7,992 nucleotides of DNA from Paracoccaceae bacterium (lineage in GTDB: Bacteria; Pseudomonadota; Alphaproteobacteria; Rhodobacterales; Rhodobacteraceae): the NCBI GenBank assembly GCA_007128865.1, contig SKWP01000182.1, forward strand, positions 1 through 7,992. Direction: 5' to 3'. Position numbers and translations under genes: made by a program. Positions within the stretch are counted from its first letter, which is position 1. Each line of letters opens with the position of its first letter. Of this stretch, positions 1-6,164 are shown one piece after another. The notes under the pieces are model-generated. The model ran no database searches and was not told where the DNA came from. It was given only the letters and a program-made list of their open reading frames with translations.

Positions 1-2
1 CG

Positions 3-245
3 CACATCTGCACCACGCCCGACCTGCGCGCGCCGCATAAGGTGCCGGGCCGCGCGGGCGGGCAGCCGGTGGCGATCCTCCGCAACGCGGCCCGCGTCGG
101 CTGTCCCGTCCCCGCCGAGGCCGTCGAACACCCCGCCCACCGCCCCGCGGCGATGGAGGCGGTCGTCGAAAGCCTCACCCGCCGGCGCGCGATCAACCAG
201 CCGGTGCTGGACCATCTGCGCGACAAATCAGCCCGCGCCGGCTGA
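3..245 (+). CDS. C-terminal part of an unidentified protein (5' end outside the window)
   Basis: An open frame runs from the left edge to a TGA at 243-245 and gives 80 residues. A GTG at 42 could be an in-frame start, but reading continues upstream to the edge without a stop (beginning HICTTPDLRAPHK), so I treat the gene as truncated by the window. Third codon positions are almost all G or C, as in the confident genes here, which supports real coding. The visible part is hydrophilic, rich in Ala, Arg and Pro, with a stretch AILRNAARVGCPVPAE and a likely helical end around AINQPVLDHLRDK. There is no membrane segment. I do not recognise the family. The AARVG-x-P-x-P pattern loosely recalls the C-terminal helices of ketopantoate-reductase-like enzymes, but the remainder does not fit well and I do not assign it. 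It converges with the stress-protein gene 13 bases away. Confidence 0.6.
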   Translation, partial: HICTTPDLRAPHKVPGRAGGQPVAILRNAARVGCPVPAEAVEHPAHRPAAMEAVVESLTRRRAINQPVLDHLRDKSARAG

Positions 246-263
246 CGGGCGCCCGCCCTCAGC
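241..263. terminator. Bidirectional terminator-like hairpin holding both convergent stop codons
   Basis: GCTGA (241-245) pairs with TCAGC (259-263). After one bulged C (246), GGGC (247-250) pairs with GCCC (255-258) around a 4-base GCCC loop. The TGA of the rightward gene is in one arm and the complement of the leftward gene's TGA is in the other. No T-tract follows on either side, so this is not a classical intrinsic terminator. Its position between convergent genes and its strength suggest it limits read-through in both directions or protects 3' ends, which is inference. Confidence 0.45.
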
Positions 264-654
264 GCACCAGATGCACGGTGCAGCGCGCCCGGCGCACCAC
301 CTGCGCGGCGGTCGAGCCGTATTCGCCGGTGTCGGTGCGGTGCGGGGCCAGCACGATGCAGTCGGCCCCGCTGCTGGCGGCAAGCCCGAGGATCTGCTCG
401 GCCGGGTCGCCCTCCAGCACCTTGACCTCGGCCTGAACGAAGGATTCGGCCACCCGGTCCAGATCATGCGCGATGATCTCGGCCAGCGCCGGCTTGCCGG
501 CGGCCTGTTCGGTGCGGAATTCGGGCACCGGGCCGATCACATGCAGCAGCGTCACCCTGGCGCCGGGTGCGGCAATGGCGCGGGCAGCCCTGATTTCGGC
601 GTCGGGGCGGTGGCCGGGCTGATAGGCCAGCGGCATCAGGATGTTCTTGTACAT
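259..654 (-). CDS. Universal stress protein, UspF-like
   Basis: The product is a 131-residue single-domain Usp protein, the usual length for the family: a small cytoplasmic alpha/beta protein, generally nucleotide-binding and induced by stress or low oxygen. The N-terminus MYKNILMPLA is the typical first beta strand, VTLLHVIGPVPE (34-45) the second, and KVLEGDPAEQILGLA (78-92) the usual E-G-x-P-x-x-x-I-L motif. The C-terminus APHRTDTGEYGSTAAQVV (103-120) followed by RCTVHLVR resembles the UspF end (ASHRPD...GS.AA.VVR). The classical G-x2-G-x9-G-S/T phosphate loop is altered: only G113-S114 remains and the loop is shorter, so ATP binding is uncertain. The ATG at 652-654 follows a strong AAGGAGG Shine-Dalgarno sequence. 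The gene is monocistronic, 85 bases after der, and carries an FNR-type box upstream. I am sure of the family; the specific function is unknown. Confidence 0.93.
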   Translation of the reverse strand: MYKNILMPLAYQPGHRPDAEIRAARAIAAPGARVTLLHVIGPVPEFRTEQAAGKPALAEIIAHDLDRVAESFVQAEVKVLEGDPAEQILGLAASSGADCIVLAPHRTDTGEYGSTAAQVVRRARCTVHLVR

Positions 655-660
655 GGTCGG

Positions 661-668
661 TCCTCCTT
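661..668 (-). promoter_or_regulatory. Shine-Dalgarno sequence of the stress-protein gene
   Basis: On the minus strand the sequence AAGGAGGA lies six bases before the ATG at 654. It is nearly perfectly complementary to the 16S rRNA 3' end and fixes the start codon. It is the strongest ribosome binding site in the window. Confidence 0.85.
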
Positions 669-674
669 GGCGAA

Positions 675-680
675 ACCTTA
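675..680 (-). promoter_or_regulatory. Candidate -10 hexamer (TAAGGT) of the stress-protein promoter
   Basis: TAAGGT on the minus strand matches TATAAT at only three of six positions. However, it sits where a -10 element should be if the upstream FNR-type box is centred at -41.5. Transcription would then begin near 668, giving a leader of about 14 bases. The call depends mainly on this spacing. Confidence 0.35.
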
Positions 681-702
681 ACGCCGCGACCGGCCGCGCG
701 CC

Positions 703-716
703 TTGATCCTGCGCAA
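703..716 (-). promoter_or_regulatory. FNR/CRP-family binding site upstream of the stress-protein gene
   Basis: The minus strand reads TTGCG-CAGG-ATCAA, and the plus strand TTGAT-CCTG-CGCAA. One half-site is the perfect FNR half (ATCAA/TTGAT). The other (TTGCG/CGCAA) is a common variant and the half-site type of NnrR/Dnr nitric-oxide regulators. It matches the FNR consensus TTGAT-N4-ATCAA at 8 of 10 defined positions. Its centre (709.5) is 29-30 bases upstream of the candidate -10, the class II activator arrangement. It lies in the 85-base gap after der, so the only gene it can directly serve is the stress-protein gene. FNR-type control of usp genes is known in proteobacteria, including the Rhodobacteraceae. 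Confidence 0.65.
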
Positions 717-739
717 ACCGGCAACCCGATCCGCCGGGA

Positions 740-2224
740 TCAGGGTTTTCGCGGGCCGCGATCCAGATGCTTGCGCAGCCGTGACGGCGCCGGCTTGCGC
801 CGGCCGCGGTAAGGGTTCTTGTCGGACTGGCTGCGCAGGAACAGCCGGATCGGGGTTCCCGGCATGTCGAAGGCCTCGCGCAGTCCGCCGACCAGATAGC
901 GCCGATAGGCGTCGGGCAGTTCTGCGGGGTTCGAGCACATCAGCACAAAGCCCGGCGGGCGGGTCTTGGCCTGGGTCATGTAACGCAGGCGGATCCGACG
1001 CCCGCCCGGCGCAGGGGGCGGATGCGCGGCGACCGCGCCCGCCAGCCACTGGTTGAGCCGCGCAGTCGTCACCCGCCGGTTCCAGACAGCATGGGCGCGC
1101 AGCACCGCGGCATGCAGCCGGTCGAGCCCGCGGCCGGTGACCGCGGAAACCGTCACCAGCGGCGCCCCGCGCAGCTGCGGCAACAGCCTTTCAAAGGCTT
1201 CCTGCAATGCGCGCAGCCTTGCCTGGCGGTCGGGCTCCAGATCCCATTTGTTGACGGCCAGCACCACGGCGCGGCCTTCGGTCTCGGCCATATCGGCGAT
1301 TCGCAGATCCTGGCTTTCGAAGGGGGCGGTCACATCGATCAGCACCACCACCACCTCGGCAAAGCGCACCGCGCGCAGCGCGTCGGCAACCGAAAGCTTT
1401 TCGAGCCGGTCCTGCACCCGGGCCCGCCTGCGCATGCCGGCGGTATCGAAGATGCGCACCGGCGTTCCGCCCCAGTCGCACCGCACCGAGATCGCATCGC
1501 GGGTGATGCCGGCCTCGGGGCCTGTCAGCAGCCGGTCCTCGCCGAGGATGGCATTGACCAGCGTCGACTTGCCGGCGTTCGGCCGCCCGACCACGGCGAC
1601 CTGAAGCGGGCGTGCCTGGCTTGGTGTCCAGGCGGGCGCAGCATCGCCGGCATCATCGCCATCGGCGTCGATATCCACATCGACCAGCGGTACATCGTCG
1701 GCCAGCAGGGCGGCAAAGCCATCCGCCAATGGCTGCAGGACCCGGTAGAGATCATCAAGACCTTCGCCATGCTCGGCCGACAGCGCCAGCGGTTCGCCGA
1801 GGCCCAGTTCCCATGCCTCGATCAACCCCGATTCACCCGCCCGGCCTTCGGCCTTGTTGGCGGCAAGGATGACATGGCGCGCCCGACGGCGCAGGATTTC
1901 GGCAAAGGTCCGGTCATCGGGCAGGATACCGGCGCGGGCATCGATCAGGAACAGGCATACATCGGCTGCATCGACGGCGCGTTCGGTCAGGCGGCGCATC
2001 CGCGCCGGCAGGCTTTCGCCTTCGGCATCTTCAAGGCCGGCGGTGTCGATCACGGTAAAACGCAGATCGCCAAGCCTAGCCGCGCCCTCGCGCAGGTCGC
2101 GGGTGACGCCCGGCTGATCGTCGACCAGCGCCAGACGCTTGCCCACCAGACGGTTGAACAGCGTTGACTTGCCCACGTTGGGGCGCCCAACGATGGCAAG
2201 GGTGAATGTGCTTTCCTGCGGCAT
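740..2224 (-). CDS. der: Ribosome biogenesis GTPase Der (EngA)
   Basis: Der is an essential GTPase with two tandem G domains that acts in maturation of the 50S ribosomal subunit. The 494-residue product is close to the usual 440-490. Domain 1 has G1 GRPNVGKS (13-20), G2 threonine in GVTRD (39-43), G3 DTAG (60-63), G4 NKAE (123-126, Glu in place of the canonical Asp) and G5 SAE (149-151). An acidic linker (about 181-196, [13 protein letters not shown]) follows. Domain 2 has GRPNAGKS (213-220), GITRD (239-243), DTAG (260-263), NKWD (325-328) and SAVTG (360-364). The KH-like RNA-binding domain occupies about 380-468 and ends in a basic tail with NPYRGRRKP. The ATG at 2222-2224 is preferred: it is preceded by GGAGAA and gives the normal N-terminus. 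The frame stays open upstream to 2464, but that overlaps bamB and has no family character. It lies 112 bases downstream of bamB, probably in the same transcription unit. Confidence 0.97.
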   Translation of the reverse strand: MPQESTFTLAIVGRPNVGKSTLFNRLVGKRLALVDDQPGVTRDLREGAARLGDLRFTVIDTAGLEDAEGESLPARMRRLTERAVDAADVCLFLIDARAGILPDDRTFAEILRRRARHVILAANKAEGRAGESGLIEAWELGLGEPLALSAEHGEGLDDLYRVLQPLADGFAALLADDVPLVDVDIDADGDDAGDAAPAWTPSQARPLQVAVVGRPNAGKSTLVNAILGEDRLLTGPEAGITRDAISVRCDWGGTPVRIFDTAGMRRRARVQDRLEKLSVADALRAVRFAEVVVVLIDVTAPFESQDLRIADMAETEGRAVVLAVNKWDLEPDRQARLRALQEAFERLLPQLRGAPLVTVSAVTGRGLDRLHAAVLRAHAVWNRRVTTARLNQWLAGAVAAHPPPAPGGRRIRLRYMTQAKTRPPGFVLMCSNPAELPDAYRRYLVGGLREAFDMPGTPIRLFLRSQSDKNPYRGRRKPAPSRLRKHLDRGPRKP

Positions 2225-2239
2225 CAACCGTATTTCTCC

Positions 2240-2255
2240 GGGCGCGAGAGCGCCC
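2240..2255 (-). other. Hairpin abutting the der ribosome binding site
   Basis: On the minus strand GGGCGC-TCTC-GCGCCC forms a perfect 6-bp G/C stem with a four-base loop. Its 3' arm ends directly against the GGAG (2236-2239) of the der Shine-Dalgarno sequence. It does not sequester the site, but it could affect ribosome access or act as a processing or stability element between bamB and der. No T-tract follows, so termination is unlikely. Confidence 0.35.
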
Positions 2256-2336
2256 CACAGCGCAAAGGAAACAGACCTCGGGCGGATCTGGTGCCCTGCG
2301 CGGCGCGCACCGCCCCGGCACCGGGGAACCGCCTGT

Positions 2337-3653
2337 TCAGCGCAGCGCGTGCAACTGCCCGTCGGTCGAAACGAAATAGAGCACGCCGTTGACAACGGCC
2401 GGGTTCGACGCGGCCGGGCGCGGCAGCGCCTGTTCCGAAACCTGCGCCCCCGACACCGGGTCAAAGCTGCGCATGAGCCCGTCGTTTGACAGCACGATCA
2501 CCCGCCCACCGGCAACCACGGGCCCGTAATGGGCGTGTACCTCGGCGCGGCGGCGTTCCCGGTCGCGGGTATAGTAGGGCAGCGCAACGCCCCAGATACG
2601 GTCACCGCTGGCCGCGTCGAGGCGCACCAGCTCGCCGATATCCGAAATCAGAAACAGGCTTCCGCCCACCGGCCAGACCGGACTGTAGGCGCCTTCGCGT
2701 CCGTTCCAGCGGGTCAGGCCCGACTGGGCGTCGAACGCGGCGATGCGCCCGGACTGGCTGGCGACATAGACGGTATTGCCCACCACCACCGGGTCGCCGG
2801 TGATGTCGCGCACCCCGGCATAGGCCTGCCCCGGGCGCGAACCGGCCACCCGGCTTGACCAGACGCGGGTACCGTCGGACGGGCGGACACCCGCCACCTC
2901 TCCCGAAGGATAAGGCAGCACCACAAGCCCGCCGGCCGCTGCGGGCCGCGCGCCGCCAACCATCGATGCCGGCGACGGCATGGCCGGCAATTGCCAGGCG
3001 ATGCGGCCGGTCAGCGTGTCAAAGGCCCAGCCGCTGCTATCGGCAGCAACCACATAGACACGGTCGCCGACGACCGAGGGCGCGGCCGGGGCCGGGGCAT
3101 CGAAGCGGAAGGACCAGATTTCGGCGCCGGTCTCGGGATCGAGCGCCATGATCTGCCCGAAGGCGGTGGTCACGAACAGCCGACCGCCGCCAAAGGCAAG
3201 CCCGCCACCCGAGGCATTGCCGCGCCGACCGAAGGCCGGGGTCAGGTCACGCTGCCAGGCGATGGCGCCGGTGGCTGCGTTGACAGCCGTCACCGTGGCC
3301 TGCGAATCAAGCGCGAACACCCGGCCACCGGCAACGATCGGGTCGGCGGTGATACGATGGCGACGGCTTTCGCCCTGGCCGATGTTGGCCGACCAGACCC
3401 GTTCGGGCGCAGCGGCGAGGGCGACATGACCGGGCGATCCGCCCGGCGTGGCCAGCCTGTGGGTCCATTCCGACAATGCGGCCGGCGCCGGAAGCGAGAT
3501 CGGAACAGCGCGGTTTTCGGGCACCGACGGTCTGGCATCGCCGAACGGCGCGCGCAATGCGATGCGTTCGCCTTCCAGAATCAGTTCCTGGGAACAGGCG
3601 CCCAGCAGCAGGGCCGAAGCTGCCAGAACCGCTGCGCATGGAATTCGTATCAA
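2337..3653 (-). CDS. bamB: BamB-type outer-membrane assembly lipoprotein (PQQ-like beta-propeller)
   Basis: BamB is the periplasm-facing lipoprotein of the BAM complex that helps BamA insert beta-barrel proteins into the outer membrane. From the TTG start the product has 438 residues. A signal peptide ([19 protein letters not shown]) ends in lipobox L17-G-A-C20, then the [12 protein letters not shown] sequence typical of BamB. The rest is made of propeller-blade repeats of the form 'G-x-V/L-Y/F-V....G.I.A.D..TG...W', for example [49 protein letters not shown] and [17 protein letters not shown], ending [16 protein letters not shown] chose TTG at 3651-3653 because AGGGAG lies at good spacing and because it gives a clean signal peptide. 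A GTG at 3684-3686 would add eleven residues including W, E and E before the hydrophobic core. It lies between the TPR gene and der, as in E. coli yfgM-bamB-der. A PQQ dehydrogenase is unlikely given the length, lipobox and context. Confidence 0.92.
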   Translation of the reverse strand: MIRIPCAAVLAASALLLGACSQELILEGERIALRAPFGDARPSVPENRAVPISLPAPAALSEWTHRLATPGGSPGHVALAAAPERVWSANIGQGESRRHRITADPIVAGGRVFALDSQATVTAVNAATGAIAWQRDLTPAFGRRGNASGGGLAFGGGRLFVTTAFGQIMALDPETGAEIWSFRFDAPAPAAPSVVGDRVYVVAADSSGWAFDTLTGRIAWQLPAMPSPASMVGGARPAAAGGLVVLPYPSGEVAGVRPSDGTRVWSSRVAGSRPGQAYAGVRDITGDPVVVGNTVYVASQSGRIAAFDAQSGLTRWNGREGAYSPVWPVGGSLFLISDIGELVRLDAASGDRIWGVALPYYTRDRERRRAEVHAHYGPVVAGGRVIVLSNDGLMRSFDPVSGAQVSEQALPRPAASNPAVVNGVLYFVSTDGQLHALR

Positions 3654-3704
3654 GCCCTCGCTCCCTTCCCATGCCGGCCGGCACACAGGCAGGCCACCGG
3701 ACGC

Positions 3705-4361
3705 TCAGCCCGCCGCAGTCGCATCGCCGCCAAGCGCGACAATTGCCTGACTGACACGGCGGCGCAAGCCCGGGGTTACGTCAGGTTCTTCAAGCAGATC
3801 ACGCAGGATGGCCAGCGCCGCGGCAGGCTCGCCGGCCTCGATCCTGAGCATGGCGATCTGTTCCATGGCCAGCGGGCGCAACGGCCCGCCGGGCTGTGCG
3901 AGCCCGGACAGCACCTGTTCGCGTTCGGACATCGGAATCGCCGGGCCGGCAAGCACCACACGCTTGAGTTCGGCAATCTGGCGATAGCGCTGCGGCAAGC
4001 CGGCATCGCCCACGATCGCCGAAAGGGCTGCAAGCGCACGATCGGTGTCGCCCGTATCGACCGCCTCGGCCGCAATCATGAGCCTGACCAGCGCCTGGCG
4101 GCCGCCGTCGGCATCGATTTCGTTCAGCGCGGCGATACGTCCGGCGGAATCGGGGGATTCCAGCGCGCTCAGCACCGCATCGCCGAAAGCCTGGGCTTCG
4201 GCGGCGCGTCTGGCCTTGTTCCATTCGTTCCAGGCAGCACCGCCGACGATTCCGACGACAAGCAGGGCGGCAATCCAGCCATAGCGGCGAACCAGCCCGA
4301 ACAGCTTGTCGCGGCGAACCTCTTCGGTCACCTCCTGAATGAAGCTGTCGGTGTTGCTCAT
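3705..4361 (-). CDS. Membrane-anchored tetratricopeptide-repeat protein (YfgM-like)
   Basis: The 218-residue product starts with a basic amphipathic stretch (EEVRRDKLFGLVRRY, 13-27), followed by one membrane helix (about 29-43, WIAALLVVGIVGGAAW). The remainder is an alpha-helical, Ala/Leu-rich domain with TPR-like helix pairs, for example RQALVRLMIAAEAVDTGDTDRALAA and MEQIAMLRIEAGEPAAALAILRDLL in sequence order. This is the architecture of the YfgM / TPR_21-like family: N-terminus in the cytoplasm, TPR domain in the periplasm. E. coli YfgM associates with SecYEG and periplasmic chaperones, and the same role is inferred here. The ATG at 4359-4361 has GAGG five bases upstream. It is the first gene of the block and is followed 51 bases later by bamB, which supports an envelope-biogenesis role. 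The family call is good; I give no gene symbol because sequence identity to E. coli YfgM would be low. Confidence 0.85.
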   Translation of the reverse strand: MSNTDSFIQEVTEEVRRDKLFGLVRRYGWIAALLVVGIVGGAAWNEWNKARRAAEAQAFGDAVLSALESPDSAGRIAALNEIDADGGRQALVRLMIAAEAVDTGDTDRALAALSAIVGDAGLPQRYRQIAELKRVVLAGPAIPMSEREQVLSGLAQPGGPLRPLAMEQIAMLRIEAGEPAAALAILRDLLEEPDVTPGLRRRVSQAIVALGGDATAAG

Positions 4362-4375
4362 GCCTGCCTCGTCTG

Positions 4376-4415
4376 CCTTCGGCCCGTCTTACTCCGAAGG
4401 GCCCGTCATTGCCAA
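4376..4415 (-). promoter_or_regulatory. Candidate promoter of the TPR-bamB-der block with an inverted repeat over the -10
   Basis: On the minus strand TTGGCA (4410-4415) and TAAGAC (4386-4391) are separated by 18 bases and would start transcription close to the TPR ATG. The -35 is a good match and the -10 a weak one. CCTTCGG and CCGAAGG form 7-base inverted arms (4376-4382 and 4394-4400) around the -10 with an 11-base spacer, and GGCCCGTC occurs twice on the plus strand (4381-4388 and 4400-4407). These repeats could be an operator or a leader hairpin. None of this matches a regulator I can name. Confidence 0.35.
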
Positions 4416-4423
4416 GCCCTGCG

Positions 4424-4454
4424 CCGCTTTCGCGGGCCGGGCGGGGATGCCCGG
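4424..4454 (-). terminator. Back-to-back hairpins in the gap after the antiporter operon
   Basis: On the minus strand CCGGGC-ATCCCC-GCCCGG (4437-4454) forms a 6-bp stem, followed at once by CCGC-GAAA-GCGG (4424-4435) with a GNRA loop. They lie between the last antiporter subunit and the candidate promoter of the TPR gene, where a terminator is expected. There is no T-tract after either stem, so they may only be 3'-end stabilisers or chance structures in G+C-rich DNA. Confidence 0.3.
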
Positions 4455-4517
4455 ACACAGTTGCCGATTGCCCCCGGCCATGCAGGGCGGCAGCAGGGCA
4501 AGGGCCGGCGCCCCGGA

Positions 4518-6164
4518 TCAGCCGGCAATCAGCAGCAGGGCCAGACCAAGCGACCCTGCAAGCATCAGCCATCCCGAAAGCCGCCACCCCTGCAACAGCG
4601 CTTCCGCCCGCCCCAGCCGCAGAATCAGCCGCATCGGCCGCATGCCGGGCCACTGCGCCGCAGGGCGATGCGCTTGCGGCAGCCGGTGGTGCTGCAGCAG
4701 TCCTGCGACCTGCATCAGCGGCAACAGCAGGTCGCCCGGCGGCCGTGCGGCAAGCGGGCGCCGCAGCAGCACGATTGCCAGGGCTGCCCCCGGCAACACC
4801 GGCCACAGCGCGGCAAGCATCTTGCCCGGCTCCAGGGCGGCGGCAAGCGGGCTGGCAGTCTGCCCTTCCCAGATCAGCCAGGGCAGCAGGAACGCACCCG
4901 TCGTCAGCGCCAGCGGGCCGGCCATCAGCCATGCCCATGATGCCCGCGCGGCCGCAGCGCCGGGTGCCGACTGCGCCAGCCGGTGCAGCAACCAGATCAG
5001 CAGCAGCGCGGTGGTTGCGGCGCTGAAGGTCAGGGCCTGTGACAGGACGGGGTCCAGACCGTCCTTGGCGGCTGCCTTGGTCAGCGCGCCCCCCGTCAGC
5101 GGCAATCCGACCACCGATGCCGCAACCAGCGCCGTCAGCACCAGTGTCGCGCGCCGCTGAAGGCCGGTTGCCGCAGCCGCCAGCGTGCCGACCAGCAGGA
5201 ACAGCGCCGCCTTTGCAAGACCATGGTGCATTGCATGGAATGCCGCAGCCGCCTGGCCGACACCGGCAAGCATCAGCATCAGCCCCATCTGGCTGACCGT
5301 GGAATAGGCCAGCACCGCCTTGGGATTGTCCTGGGTCAGCCCCCACAGCGCGGCGCCGAAGGCACCGGCCAGCCCGGCGGCGACAAGGGTCGCACCCCAG
5401 CCCCCCGCATCGGGCAGAAACAGGATCACCCCGATCAGCCCGGCCTTCACGATCGCGCCCGACAGCACCGCCGAACCGGGCACCGGGGCCGCCGGGTGCG
5501 CAAGCGGCAGCCATACATGCAGCGGCACCATCCCGGCCTTGATGGCAAACCCGGCCATGATCAGCGCCAGCGCGGCCGGATGTGCCGACAGCGCCAGACG
5601 CACATCGGCAATCGCCGTGCCTGCCGCCGCATGCATGCCGATCACGAGCCCCGCCAGCAAGGCGACCTCTCCGGCGACGGCCATGACGATATAGACCCTG
5701 CCGGCCCGGAGTGCGGCGGCGGTACGGTCGTGGACGACCAGAAACCACGCCGCCAGCGATACCGCCGCGAAGGCCACGTAGAAGGTCACCACATCGGCAG
5801 CCAGGAACACGCCCAGATTGCCCGCAAGCGTAACGCACCAGAAACCGCACAGAATGGCGGCCTTCCGGTCCGGACCGATGGTCAGCGCGGCGTGCAGGCC
5901 GGCTGCGGCCCATACCGCCGCGGTCATGCCCAGCAGCAGCATGCCGGCCGGAACGGCGCCCAGGTGCATCCCCAGCAGCAGGTCCGGCACCGCCGTACTG
6001 CCCGGATTGCCCCAGATGGCGAAAACCAGCGCCGGAAGCGGCGCAACCGGCAGCAACCGCAGCGCAGGCCCCGTGCCCCCCGGCAACGCCGGCAGCAGCG
6101 CCACAAGCAGCGGCCAGACCAGCACCGCCAGCGGCCAGGGCGTGCCGTCGATCAGCCCGCTCAT
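4518..6164 (-). CDS. Proton-conducting antiporter-like membrane subunit (MrpD/NuoM family), last of the tandem set
   Basis: This 548-residue, strongly hydrophobic protein of about 14 or more membrane helices belongs to the family of NuoL/M/N and MrpA/MrpD, which move protons or cations across the inner membrane. Family landmarks are the TM7 lysine in AIKAGMVPLHVWLP (K209), the TM8 lysine in SGAIVKAGLIG (K240), AVLAYSTVSQMG (283-294), HAMHHGLAKAALFL (H310, H313, H314, K318) and the TM12 lysine in GLPLTGGALTKA (K363). The TM5 glutamate is absent: the aligned residue is A133 (codon GCG), and a glutamate occurs in TM6 instead (E166). The C-terminal 150 residues include about three further helices and a basic, His-rich loop (470-528) unlike its neighbour. 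ATG at 6162-6164 overlaps the previous stop as ATGA, indicating translational coupling. The nearest description is an Mrp-like or complex I subunit 5-type subunit. I cannot tell which ion it moves. Confidence 0.88.
   Translation of the reverse strand: MSGLIDGTPWPLAVLVWPLLVALLPALPGGTGPALRLLPVAPLPALVFAIWGNPGSTAVPDLLLGMHLGAVPAGMLLLGMTAAVWAAAGLHAALTIGPDRKAAILCGFWCVTLAGNLGVFLAADVVTFYVAFAAVSLAAWFLVVHDRTAAALRAGRVYIVMAVAGEVALLAGLVIGMHAAAGTAIADVRLALSAHPAALALIMAGFAIKAGMVPLHVWLPLAHPAAPVPGSAVLSGAIVKAGLIGVILFLPDAGGWGATLVAAGLAGAFGAALWGLTQDNPKAVLAYSTVSQMGLMLMLAGVGQAAAAFHAMHHGLAKAALFLLVGTLAAAATGLQRRATLVLTALVAASVVGLPLTGGALTKAAAKDGLDPVLSQALTFSAATTALLLIWLLHRLAQSAPGAAAARASWAWLMAGPLALTTGAFLLPWLIWEGQTASPLAAALEPGKMLAALWPVLPGAALAIVLLRRPLAARPPGDLLLPLMQVAGLLQHHRLPQAHRPAAQWPGMRPMRLILRLGRAEALLQGWRLSGWLMLAGSLGLALLLIAG

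Noticed and set aside
1022..2167. A 381-codon open frame on the plus strand, antisense to der
   Set aside because: It mirrors the conserved GTPase coding sequence, has no recognisable motif, and has no convincing ribosome site. It is an antisense shadow of der.
2313..2326. CCCCGG-CA-CCGGGG as an intrinsic terminator after bamB
   Set aside because: The loop is too short for the full stem and no T-tract follows. der is close downstream in the same direction with no visible promoter, so termination is not supported.
2225..2464. N-terminal extension of Der by 80 residues
   Set aside because: The extension is Arg-rich, overlaps the end of bamB and has no Der family counterpart. The ATG at 2224 gives the normal N-terminus directly before the first G1 motif.
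2991..4940. A 649-codon open frame on the plus strand, antisense to bamB, the TPR gene and the last antiporter gene
   Set aside because: Composition is Gln/Arg/Gly/His-rich without domains, and it crosses three well-supported genes and their gap. Long antisense frames are expected where third positions are nearly all G or C.
3799..5913. A 704-codon minus-strand frame across the gap between the TPR gene and the antiporter gene
   Set aside because: It is out of frame with both real genes and gives an Arg/Gly/Ala/Cys-rich product, while the alternative frames give conserved membrane and TPR proteins.
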